Below, in pieces: positions 1 to 5,516 of a DNA stretch of 6,283 bases (the first letter of the stretch is position 1; each line of letters opens with the position of its first letter). The position numbers were made by a program, and so were the translations under genes. Source of the stretch: UBA6136 sp041158345 (GTDB lineage: Bacteria; Pseudomonadota; Gammaproteobacteria; Methylococcales; Methylococcaceae). The notes under the pieces are model-generated. The model saw nothing but the letters and a program-made list of their open reading frames with translations. It did not search any database and was not told the origin of the DNA. The DNA is taken from assembly GCA_041158345.1 (NCBI GenBank), contig JBEBBO010000033.1:1-6283 (forward strand). Direction: 5' to 3'.

Positions 1-516
1 GACCAACTGCTGAAATCAGGCTTAGTGACCGAAAAACAGGTCAAGAAGGTACAAAAGGAACAGGTCAAAGCCACCAAGGCCAATGCGCACCGGCCGACAG
101 TGCCCGCGATCGACACAGCGCCCCGCCAGCAAGAAAAGCTGGAGCGCGACCGCCTCCTAAACCAGCAACGTCAGGCCGATCTTGCGCGTCGGGAGTTAGA
201 CGCCCAGATTAAGGATCTCATCAATGCCCGACGCATACCCTCAGAAACGGGCGATACCCCGTTCAATTTTACCGATGGCGGCAAGGTGAAGAAGCTTTAC
301 CTCACCCCCCTGCTACGCGATCAACTGGTGCGGGGTGTGATTGGGATTGTGCGATTCGAGGAGGGGCATGCCTTTGTTCCACGTGAAACCATCGAGAAAA
401 TTCGGCAACGGGACGAACGTGTGATCATCCTTTTAAATAATCTCAAGGAAGACAACACCGCGTCGGAAGATGATCCCTACGCAAAGTATCAGGTTCCTGA
501 TGACCTGATCTGGTAG
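1..516 (+). CDS. DUF2058 family protein (YaiL-like), 5' end cut off by the window edge
   Basis: The reading frame is open from base 1. The first visible residues, DQLLKSGLV, match the usual start of DUF2058 proteins (a few residues, then a DQLLKAGLV-like stretch), so the true start codon lies just upstream. The GTG at position 25 is internal and is not the start. The visible 171 residues hold a highly charged, Lys/Arg/Gln-rich N-terminal half that is probably a long helix or coiled coil. A compact C-terminal domain follows, with KKLYLTPLLRDQLVRG, IVRFEEGHAFVPRE and IRQRDE motifs typical of this family. The family is common in Gammaproteobacteria; YaiL of E. coli has been annotated as a nucleoprotein or polynucleotide-associated protein, but its function is not firmly known. 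It ends 26 bases before the next gene on the same strand, so they may be cotranscribed. A parS-like site lies inside it at 375-390. Confidence 0.85.
   Translation, partial: DQLLKSGLVTEKQVKKVQKEQVKATKANAHRPTVPAIDTAPRQQEKLERDRLLNQQRQADLARRELDAQIKDLINARRIPSETGDTPFNFTDGGKVKKLYLTPLLRDQLVRGVIGIVRFEEGHAFVPRETIEKIRQRDERVIILLNNLKEDNTASEDDPYAKYQVPDDLIW
375..390. promoter_or_regulatory. parS site 1 (ParB binding site), intragenic
   Basis: TGTTCCACGTGAAACC matches the bacterial parS consensus TGTTTCACGTGAAACA at 14 of 16 positions, with an intact CACGTG core and both GTT/AAC arms. It lies inside the DUF2058 coding region, where it encodes Val-Pro-Arg-Glu-Thr. An 18-base stretch including one flanking base on each side (374-391) is identical to that around the site at 2668. 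In the ParABS system, parS nucleates ParB clamps and recruits SMC condensin. Identification is by consensus match and by repetition within the window; binding itself is inferred. Confidence 0.85.
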
Positions 517-530
517 CCCCACACTGATTC

Positions 531-534
531 AGGA
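531..534 (+). promoter_or_regulatory. ribosome-binding site of the Old Yellow Enzyme gene
   Basis: AGGA lies 8 bases before the ATG at 543, supporting that codon as the start. The next in-frame Met is residue 22, inside the conserved strand 1/FMN-binding segment NRIVMAPMTR, so a later start would destroy the fold. The 517-542 gap shows no clear promoter. Confidence 0.5.
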
Positions 535-542
535 CGCACCCC

Positions 543-1706
543 ATGACCCATTCCCTATTCAGCACGTACGAGCTCGGGCCCTATCCGCTTTCCAACCGAA
601 TCGTGATGGCGCCCATGACCCGCTCCAGAGCGGCTCAACCCGGAAACGTCCCTTCGCCCCTCAATGCCCTCTACTATGCGCAACGGGCCAGTGCCGGACT
701 GATCGTCACCGAAGGGGCCCAAATCTCACCGCAAGGACAGGGCTATCCTTGGACGCCAGGCATCTTTACGGCCGAACAAATCGAAGGCTGGCGTGGCGTC
801 GCAGAGGCTGTCCATGCGCGTGGCGGCCTTCTTTTTCTCCAGCTCTGGCATGTGGGACGCATCTCTCATCCCCTTCTTCAACCCCAGGGTGAACGTCCGA
901 TCGCACCCTCCGCGATCACACCCGCCGGTCAAGCCTTTGTCCTGGATGAGCAAGGCCAACCTGCCATGGTACCCTTCGTGACGCCTCGCGAACTCGATCG
1001 TGCTGAAATCCCGGACATAGTCAGCCAGTATGTCCAAGCCGCAAAGAATGCCCTCTCCGCAGGTATTGATGGCGTCGAAATCCATGCCGCTAATGGCTAT
1101 CTTCTGGATCAATTCATCAGCAGTCGCACCAATCATCGGACGGATGATTATGGTGGCAGCATCACCCATCGAATCCGCATCCTGCTCGAAGTCGTTGATG
1201 CGGTGGCACGAGTCTGCGGATCCGGACGCGTCGGCGTTCGGCTCTCCCCTTTCGGAACGTTCAATGACATGGCCGATGATCATCCGGAGGCCTTATTCGA
1301 GACCATCGCCGATGCCCTAGCCTCCCGGCAGATTGGATACCTTCACATCGTGGATCCCACGTTTGAAGGCGACCCCGACATTCGGCAGCGAGGCCATCAG
1401 CTGATGGGAGAAATCAGAAAGCGGTTTTCAGGAACCCTGATCCTCTGCGGCGGCTATGATCGAGATCGCGCAGAGGCGGCACTCGCGGCAGGGTGCGCCG
1501 ACTTGATCGGTTTTGGTCGGCCCTTCATCGCCAACCCCGATCTTCCCGTTCGCCTTCAGACGCATGCCCCGCTGAACACCCCCGATCCCAGCCTTTTTTA
1601 TGGCGGCGGCGCCAGGGGCTATGTGGACTACCCGACTCGAGAACAGGAAATCGGTATTGAGCCCCTTCCTGACCTCTCAGACCTCAGCTCAGTGGCGCTT
1701 AAGTGA
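543..1706 (+). CDS. nemA: NemA-like alkene reductase (Old Yellow Enzyme family flavoprotein)
   Basis: This is a full-length 387-residue, FMN-dependent TIM-barrel ene-reductase, expected in the cytosol. The family uses NAD(P)H to reduce activated C=C bonds such as those of N-ethylmaleimide and enones, and some members reduce nitro compounds and nitrate esters. Visible family markers are NRIVMAPMTRSR (residues 18-29), YYAQRASAGLIVTEG (44-58), QLWHVGR (100-106), the active-site block HAANGYLLDQF (181-191), SSRTNHRTDDYGGS, VGVRLSPFGTF, and a C-terminal GFGRPFIANPDLP followed by FYGGGARGYVDYP. The substrate-anchoring pair is His181/Asn184 with Tyr186 as the probable proton donor. E. coli NemA has His/His here, and yeast OYE1 has His/Asn. 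The gene overlaps folA by 4 bases. The physiological substrate cannot be read from sequence, so the symbol denotes family resemblance. Confidence 0.92.
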   Translation: MTHSLFSTYELGPYPLSNRIVMAPMTRSRAAQPGNVPSPLNALYYAQRASAGLIVTEGAQISPQGQGYPWTPGIFTAEQIEGWRGVAEAVHARGGLLFLQLWHVGRISHPLLQPQGERPIAPSAITPAGQAFVLDEQGQPAMVPFVTPRELDRAEIPDIVSQYVQAAKNALSAGIDGVEIHAANGYLLDQFISSRTNHRTDDYGGSITHRIRILLEVVDAVARVCGSGRVGVRLSPFGTFNDMADDHPEALFETIADALASRQIGYLHIVDPTFEGDPDIRQRGHQLMGEIRKRFSGTLILCGGYDRDRAEAALAAGCADLIGFGRPFIANPDLPVRLQTHAPLNTPDPSLFYGGGARGYVDYPTREQEIGIEPLPDLSDLSSVALK

Positions 1707-2191
1707 ACATCATCCTGATCGTTGCCATGGCCGAGAATCGGGTCATTGGCGCTAACAACGCGATGCCTTGGCATCTTCCCGATGACCTCCGGCGATTTCG
1801 ATCACTGACCATGGGCCACCCCATTTTGATGGGTCGAAAAACCCATGAAGCCATTGGTCGCCCCCTCCCGGGTCGACGTAACGTGGTCATGACCCGCAAC
1901 GTAAATCAAACGTTTCCGGGTTGTGAGCGGGTGAGCACCATTGAGGAGGCCCGTGACATCAGCCAAGACGCAGAATCCCTCTTTGTGATCGGTGGCGCCG
2001 AGCTCTATCGGCTCTTTTTGCCCCTAGCCCATCGAATTGAGCTGACCGTCATACACCGCACGTTTGATGGCGACACCTATTTTCCTGAGATCCCCAGCAC
2101 GATCTGGCACGAGGTGTCTCGCGAAGACCTGCCTTTTAACGAAAGCCTGGGGTTTTCCTGGTCCTATCTGACGCTGGAGCGCAAGGGCTAG
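1703..2191 (+). CDS. folA: dihydrofolate reductase
   Basis: This 162-residue cytosolic enzyme reduces 7,8-dihydrofolate to tetrahydrofolate with NADPH. Its length matches the chromosomal FolA family. Motifs are the N-terminal strand NIILIVAMAENRVIG (residues 2-16), the Met20-loop segment MPWHLPDD (21-28), with Trp23 and Asp28 matching E. coli Trp22 and catalytic Asp27, then MGRKTHEAIGRPLPGR (43-58), the NADPH-binding turn VIGGAELY (95-102), and GDTYFPE (123-129). The start is GTG at 1703, overlapping the preceding TGA as GTGA. The next Met (residue 9) would remove the first strand. No convincing Shine-Dalgarno sequence precedes the GTG, so translation probably depends on coupling to the upstream gene. 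The stop codon shares bases with the convergent moaC stop. Confidence 0.97.
   Translation: MNIILIVAMAENRVIGANNAMPWHLPDDLRRFRSLTMGHPILMGRKTHEAIGRPLPGRRNVVMTRNVNQTFPGCERVSTIEEARDISQDAESLFVIGGAELYRLFLPLAHRIELTVIHRTFDGDTYFPEIPSTIWHEVSREDLPFNESLGFSWSYLTLERKG
2188..2191. other. CTAG palindrome forming both convergent stop codons
   Basis: The folA stop is TAG at 2189-2191 on the plus strand. The moaC stop is TAG read from 2190 to 2188 on the minus strand. The tetramer CTAG therefore ends both genes, leaving no intergenic space, and any terminator for either gene must lie in the other's coding sequence. A weak 5-base inverted repeat, AGCGC at 2178-2182 and GCGCT at 2191-2195, spans the junction without a T-tract. 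Confidence 0.95.
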
Positions 2192-2661
2192 CGCTGCCAA
2201 TGGCCTGACCGACCCCCACTCTTCATGACCAATCCAATGTCTGTGAGGACCATGCCTCGGTCCACCGCCTTGCACATGTCATAGACGGTGAGTAGTGCGA
2301 CTTGAACGGCGGTTAATGCCTCCATCTCTACCCCCGTTTGCCCCTCAGTTCGGACGGTTGCCCGACAAAGAATCCCCACCGGATTCGCCATGGGCGTGAG
2401 ATCAATCCCGACATAGGTCAACATGAGCGGGTGACAGAGGGGTATCAGATCCGATGTTTTTTTACTCGCCATGATGCCCGCAATTCTCGCGACCGAGAGG
2501 ACATCCCCTTTTTTGTGGCCGCCTTCTTGGATCATTCGCAATGTCTCCGGCTGCATCCGGATCTGACCTTCTGCCACGGCGGTCCGCTGCGTGACAGATT
2601 TTTCTCCCACGTTAACCATGTGCGCCTGACCGGCATCATCGAAGTGCGTAAACTGGGTCAT
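2188..2661 (-). CDS. moaC: cyclic pyranopterin monophosphate synthase MoaC
   Basis: MoaC converts the MoaA product, 3',8-cyclo-7,8-dihydro-GTP, to cyclic pyranopterin monophosphate, an early cytosolic step of molybdenum cofactor synthesis. The 157 residues are full length for the family. Residues align without gaps to E. coli MoaC in the catalytic regions: HKKGDV (49-54, with Lys51), ARIAGIMASKKTSDLIPLCHPL (58-79), TGVEMEALTA (109-118), and VYDMCKAVDRGM (126-137, with Asp128 and Lys131). No moaA or other moa gene is in the window, so it stands alone here. Its ATG is 6 bases from a parS site that fills most of its short leader. The only ribosome-binding-like bases, GGA about 9 bases before the ATG, lie inside that parS site. 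Confidence 0.97.
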   Translation of the reverse strand: MTQFTHFDDAGQAHMVNVGEKSVTQRTAVAEGQIRMQPETLRMIQEGGHKKGDVLSVARIAGIMASKKTSDLIPLCHPLMLTYVGIDLTPMANPVGILCRATVRTEGQTGVEMEALTAVQVALLTVYDMCKAVDRGMVLTDIGLVMKSGGRSGHWQR

Positions 2662-2667
2662 TCAAAT

Positions 2668-2683
2668 TGTTCCACGTGAAACC
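2668..2683. promoter_or_regulatory. parS site 2 (ParB binding site), in the moaC leader
   Basis: TGTTCCACGTGAAACC is identical over all 16 bases to the site at 375-390 and matches the parS consensus at 14 of 16 positions. It lies in the 72-base divergent gap between moaC (minus) and the flavin reductase gene (plus), 6 bases upstream of the moaC ATG. It therefore overlaps the position where the moaC ribosome-binding site should be. ParB loading here could affect moaC expression; that is inference. Confidence 0.87.
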
Positions 2684-2698
2684 AAGAAAGTATGCGTC

Positions 2699-2704
2699 AT
2701 TATA
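2699..2704 (-). promoter_or_regulatory. possible -10 element of the moaC promoter
   Basis: Read on the minus strand, 2704-2699 is TATAAT, an exact sigma-70 -10 hexamer, 37 bases before the moaC ATG. Transcription would start near 2692 and run through parS site 2. No good -35 hexamer is seen 16-18 bases further upstream, so the call rests on the -10 hexamer and its position only. Confidence 0.4.
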
Positions 2705-2733
2705 GAAGTCTGGGTCAGCGATAGAGACGCACC

Positions 2734-3231
2734 ATGCATCAAGCCGAAATCGCAGCATTAATCAGATCCCTGAGTACGGGGATCTATGGCGTCGGGGTAC
2801 ATCACCATGAGCAAGACCGCATTTTCACAGCCAGCTGGATCATGCCCGTCTCCTTCAACCCCGTGCTGATCGCGCTCAGCATCAACCCGCTCCACCGCTC
2901 CTATCAGATGCTTAAGAAAAGCGGGGTGTTTAGCGTGAACGTAATTGGCCAGGACCATGCGGAGCTGGCCGAAAAATTGGCAGGACCAGGGGACCGACTG
3001 CAAGGACTCGAGTGGTTCAAGGGGATTACGAGCTGCCCGCTACTTAAGTGCGCCATTGCACATCTGGAATGTCGCGTGGAACAAGAGTATCCCGCAGGGG
3101 ATCATCAACTCATCGTGGGAGCACTGATGGGCGGATCGATCCTCAAGCCCCACACGCAACGCCTTCTGTATGCAGAGACCGGAAACCTCGATGGATCGAT
3201 TGCCCTCTTTCCGGAACATCTTCCGGGGTAA
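2734..3231 (+). CDS. flavin reductase domain protein (FMN-binding split barrel)
   Basis: This 165-residue protein fits the flavin-reductase-like family, whose members bind FMN and either reduce free flavin with NAD(P)H for a partner oxygenase or act as electron carriers. Supporting features are the N-terminal LSTGIYGVGV strand (residues 13-22), TASWIMPVSFNPVLIALSI (32-50), the GVFSVNVI segment (64-71), LECRVE (111-116), and the hallmark GDHQLIVG (122-129). Length is usual for the single-domain family. There is no signal peptide or membrane segment, so it is probably cytosolic. The ATG at 2734 is preceded only by a weak purine stretch (AGAGAC). It is divergent from moaC and convergent with pyrD, 9 bases from the pyrD stop. 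No oxygenase partner lies in the window, so its specific substrate is unknown. Confidence 0.85.
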   Translation: MHQAEIAALIRSLSTGIYGVGVHHHEQDRIFTASWIMPVSFNPVLIALSINPLHRSYQMLKKSGVFSVNVIGQDHAELAEKLAGPGDRLQGLEWFKGITSCPLLKCAIAHLECRVEQEYPAGDHQLIVGALMGGSILKPHTQRLLYAETGNLDGSIALFPEHLPG

Positions 3232-3238
3232 ATCCCCG
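3211..3238. terminator. overlapping hairpins at the flavin reductase/pyrD convergent junction
   Basis: Two perfect inverted repeats overlap. CCGGAA (3211-3216) pairs with TTCCGG (3221-3226) around a 4-base loop. CGGGG (3224-3228) pairs with CCCCG (3234-3238) around TAAAT, which contains the flavin reductase stop codon. They share 3224-3226, so both cannot form completely at once. A position between two convergent genes suits a bidirectional terminator, but there is no T-tract on either side, so intrinsic termination is doubtful. Confidence 0.3.
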
Positions 3239-3240
3239 AA

Positions 3241-4254
3241 TCAACGAAGACCCGTGACGAGCTCACGGACCAATGGGGGCCCCCGATAAATGAAGCCTGA
3301 GTAAATCTGAATCAAAGAAGCGCCCGCATCCAGCTTTTCAAGCGCATCGTCGACGGAGAAGATTCCACCGCACGCAATGATCGGAATACGGCCCTGCACG
3401 CATCGAGACAATGTGCTCACCACCCGCGTCGATGCAGCCCGAACAGGTCGGCCGCTCAGGCCGCCGCTTTCTTCCCCATGAGGCCATTGCATGACCCCTT
3501 CACGTGAAGAGGTCGTATTGGTCGCAATCACCGCATCGACGTTAAATCGAACCAGGCAATCGGCGATCGACTCGATCTCGTCAGGCGCCAAATCCGGCGC
3601 GATCTTGACTGCAATGGGAACCACCTTGCCGGTCTTTGCAGCCAATTGGGCCCGCTCAGCCATAATCCCTTGGATCAGCGATTCGAGATGCGATCCTGAC
3701 TGAAGACTTCGAAGACCCGGTGTATTGGGGGAAGAGATATTGACCGTGACATAGTCGGCATCGCCGTGCACGGCCTGGAGTCCGAGGCGGTAATCCTCGA
3801 GCGCCGCTTCGACCGGGGTATCCTTATTTTTCCCAATATTGATGCCGAGAATTCCGGTATAGCGGGCGGCACGCACCCGAGCGATCAAGGCATCAGCCCC
3901 ACCGTTATTAAAGCCCATGCGATTGATGATGGCTTCGGCCTCAGGGATTCTGAAAAGGCGGGGCTTGGGATTTCCAGGTTGTGGCCTTGGGGTCACAGTG
4001 CCAATCTCCAGAAAGCCAAACCCCAGGGCGCCCAAACCATCAATACAGACGCCGTCTTTATCCAGACCTGCCGCCAAACCCACAGGGTTTGGAAATTGAA
4101 TCCCCATGACCTCACGAGCGCTTCCATTCAGCTGCGTCCTCAGTGGATTGAGGGGCCCCAATCGGGCGAGGAGGGAAAGCCCGGACAGAGAAACATGATG
4201 GGCTGTCTCCGGATCCAGCTTGAACAGAAGGGGACGAACGAAGGTGTAGCACAT
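3241..4254 (-). CDS. pyrD: dihydroorotate dehydrogenase (quinone), class 2
   Basis: The class 2 enzyme is a peripheral inner-membrane flavoprotein that oxidises dihydroorotate to orotate and passes electrons to quinone, the fourth step of UMP synthesis. The 337 residues are the usual length. The N-terminal stretch, about residues 1-40 (FVRPLLFKLDPETAHHVSLSG), is the membrane-associating, quinone-tunnel helical domain that defines class 2. FMN-barrel markers are NPVGLAAGLDKDG (56-68), GFLEIGTVTPRPQPGNPKPR (80-99), NRMGFNNGG (111-119), GINIGKNKDT (137-146), and NISSPNTPGLRSLQ (172-185) with catalytic Ser175. Further markers are VKIAPDL, ATNTT, GGLSGRP and IACGGIFS. It is last in a minus-strand operon, 12 bases after mfnB. 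AGGAG, overlapping the mfnB stop, lies 9 bases before the ATG. Association with methanofuran and methanopterin genes is not the usual pyrD context. Confidence 0.97.
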   Translation of the reverse strand: MCYTFVRPLLFKLDPETAHHVSLSGLSLLARLGPLNPLRTQLNGSAREVMGIQFPNPVGLAAGLDKDGVCIDGLGALGFGFLEIGTVTPRPQPGNPKPRLFRIPEAEAIINRMGFNNGGADALIARVRAARYTGILGINIGKNKDTPVEAALEDYRLGLQAVHGDADYVTVNISSPNTPGLRSLQSGSHLESLIQGIMAERAQLAAKTGKVVPIAVKIAPDLAPDEIESIADCLVRFNVDAVIATNTTSSREGVMQWPHGEESGGLSGRPVRAASTRVVSTLSRCVQGRIPIIACGGIFSVDDALEKLDAGASLIQIYSGFIYRGPPLVRELVTGLR

Positions 4255-4263
4255 CGCAGGAAT

Positions 4264-4268
4264 CTCCT
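4264..4268 (-). promoter_or_regulatory. pyrD ribosome-binding site overlapping the mfnB stop
   Basis: On the minus strand the mfnB stop TAG (4269-4267) runs directly into GAG, making AGGAG at 4268-4264, 9 bases before the pyrD ATG at 4254. This fixes the pyrD start and indicates translational coupling between mfnB and pyrD. Confidence 0.7.
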
Positions 4269-4956
4269 AGGAAAAAGGTCTATCGCCGCTCGACAGGGCG
4301 GTTCGAACATGGATTGCCGCGGATACATCCAAAGCGCCCGTTCGACCCATCTTGCACAAGGCCCCCCGAAACCCGAGGTAATCGGCCCCCAAGGGCACAA
4401 GCGCCGGAATATCCTGAACTGAAAGCGACCCGGCAAGGCCGGTCAGAAAGCCCAGAGACTGTGCCGAGGCCACAAAATCCTGAAGCCATGACAGTTCCCG
4501 GACCTGAAGAAGGCTACCCCTACCTTTGTCGGCCGTATCCACCATGACACCATGAAAACCCGCCACCTTAAAGTGGGGGAGCCACTCCAGAGAAATGTGT
4601 TGATCGCCAAACAGCACGCCGACCAATCGTACCCCGCGGTCTGAAAGGGGCTTGAGCGCATCCAGCACCGGCTGCCAGTCACCGGAATCAAAAAAGCCGA
4701 TCTTGACATAGTGAACACCCGTCTCGGCCATTGCGTTCACCGCGGCATTGATGAGGTCTGGATTCATGGGTAAATCCCCCACGGTCGCGCTGATTCTTTG
4801 ATCCGGGAATGCCTGAACGATTCGCCTGACGTCCTGAAGCTCCAGCGCGCCTAAAGCGCCCCGCATTGGATTTTTTAAATCGAGAATCTCGATCGAGAGG
4901 GGCACCAAGGCTTCCGCCTCCGCCAATGAGGCCACGCTCGCCAACATGTGGCTCAT
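4267..4956 (-). CDS. mfnB: (5-formylfuran-3-yl)methyl phosphate synthase MfnB
   Basis: MfnB (UPF0264/DUF556 family) condenses two glyceraldehyde-3-phosphate molecules into 4-(hydroxymethyl)-2-furancarboxaldehyde phosphate, the furan precursor of methanofuran, or methylofuran in methylotrophs. It is a small TIM-barrel enzyme using a Schiff-base lysine. At 229 residues it is close to archaeal MfnB (about 235). Key residues are visible: EILDLKNP with Lys28 (the family's Schiff-base Lys27 position), ATVGDLP (57-63), YVKIGFF with Lys85, VMVDTADKGRGSLL with Asp140 and Lys144, GLAGSL, and GADYLGFRGALC near the end. An earlier in-frame ATG at 4998 would add 14 residues. The ATG at 4956 is preferred because it forms an ATGA overlap with the upstream stop, has a G-rich ribosome-binding site just before it, and puts the catalytic lysines in register with the archaeal enzyme. 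In bacteria the family is largely limited to methanopterin/methanofuran users. Confidence 0.9.
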   Translation of the reverse strand: MSHMLASVASLAEAEALVPLSIEILDLKNPMRGALGALELQDVRRIVQAFPDQRISATVGDLPMNPDLINAAVNAMAETGVHYVKIGFFDSGDWQPVLDALKPLSDRGVRLVGVLFGDQHISLEWLPHFKVAGFHGVMVDTADKGRGSLLQVRELSWLQDFVASAQSLGFLTGLAGSLSVQDIPALVPLGADYLGFRGALCKMGRTGALDVSAAIHVRTALSSGDRPFS

Positions 4957-5516
4957 GCCCTGCCCCCCAGGTGTTGATTCACGCGATCCATCAGCCAATC
5001 CCAGGCTTCCTGCTCATGGGGCCCTGCGGTTTTTTCGATCGCAATCGACAGATATTGAATTTCAGTGCGGATGCGTTCGGGGGGCAGTCGATCCAATCGA
5101 CTCACCAGAATAGCCGCTTCCAGCACGGCGATCTGAGCCCGGTTATATCCCTTGAATGGCTGATGGGTCGCCTCGTGGATCACGCGGCAATAGAACTTGG
5201 CCCGAACGGGATCATCTTCAAAACGATCGACCAAAAGCTCCGCATGCCCCAGGGTTTCGGCCAAACGAACACCGGCCACCTCATCGGCAGGACTCAGCGG
5301 CCAGTCTCGACGGCCGGTCAGACAGCCAGCAAAGACGCGAACATCTTCACAATAGTTCATGACCGCGGTTCCGGTCGCCACCAAATTATCGAGAGTCCTT
5401 GACGGCCTGAAAGGCATCACGAGATACCGCCCCTCGTCGAGGACATGAACGCCCATGGGCGCGAGATGCGGCTCACCGGCAGCTGAGATCGTGGTCAAAA
5501 TGATCTCACGGATCAT
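4953..5516 (-). CDS. DUF447 family flavoprotein of the methanopterin cluster
   Basis: This 187-residue protein matches DUF447, a family of archaea and H4MPT-using methylotrophs whose members have an FMN-binding split-barrel fold. The N-terminal half looks like the barrel: MIREIILTTISAAGEPHLAPMGVHV (1-25), then MPFRPSRTLDNLVATGTAVMNY (34-55) and DVRVFAG (58-64). The C-terminal half is helical and carries the family signature HQPFKGYNRAQIAVLEAAILVSRL (118-141). The family's reaction is not established to my knowledge. Its constant company with methanopterin genes suggests a role in making or using that cofactor. Both ends are ATGA overlaps, with the upstream DUF6513 gene (5513-5516) and with mfnB downstream (4953-4956), so all are probably translated in coupled fashion. 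The start has a strong AAGGAG site set within a hairpin. Confidence 0.87.
   Translation of the reverse strand: MIREIILTTISAAGEPHLAPMGVHVLDEGRYLVMPFRPSRTLDNLVATGTAVMNYCEDVRVFAGCLTGRRDWPLSPADEVAGVRLAETLGHAELLVDRFEDDPVRAKFYCRVIHEATHQPFKGYNRAQIAVLEAAILVSRLDRLPPERIRTEIQYLSIAIEKTAGPHEQEAWDWLMDRVNQHLGGRA

Noticed and set aside
726..1283. A 185-residue minus-strand open frame opposite the Old Yellow Enzyme gene
   Set aside because: It is entirely inside a full-length conserved enzyme on the other strand and has no recognisable domain.
2667..2733. Plus-strand promoter for the flavin reductase gene
   Set aside because: CATTAT (2698-2703) could be a -10, but no -35 hexamer at a proper distance is convincing. 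The same bases read better as TATAAT on the minus strand for moaC.
3766..4422. A 218-residue plus-strand open frame opposite pyrD and mfnB
   Set aside because: It is antisense to two well-supported enzymes, spans their junction, has no recognisable motifs, and is explained by the strong codon bias of the opposite strand.
4957..4998. Longer mfnB start with 14 extra residues
   Set aside because: The extra residues (MADGSRESTPGGQG) look like translated upstream-gene sequence. The ATG at 4956 gives an ATGA overlap, a G-rich ribosome-binding site and catalytic lysines in register with archaeal MfnB.
4866..5402. A 178-residue plus-strand open frame opposite mfnB and the DUF447 gene
   Set aside because: It is antisense to conserved family motifs on the other strand, with low-complexity Pro/Arg/Ser-rich content and no ribosome-binding site or family resemblance.
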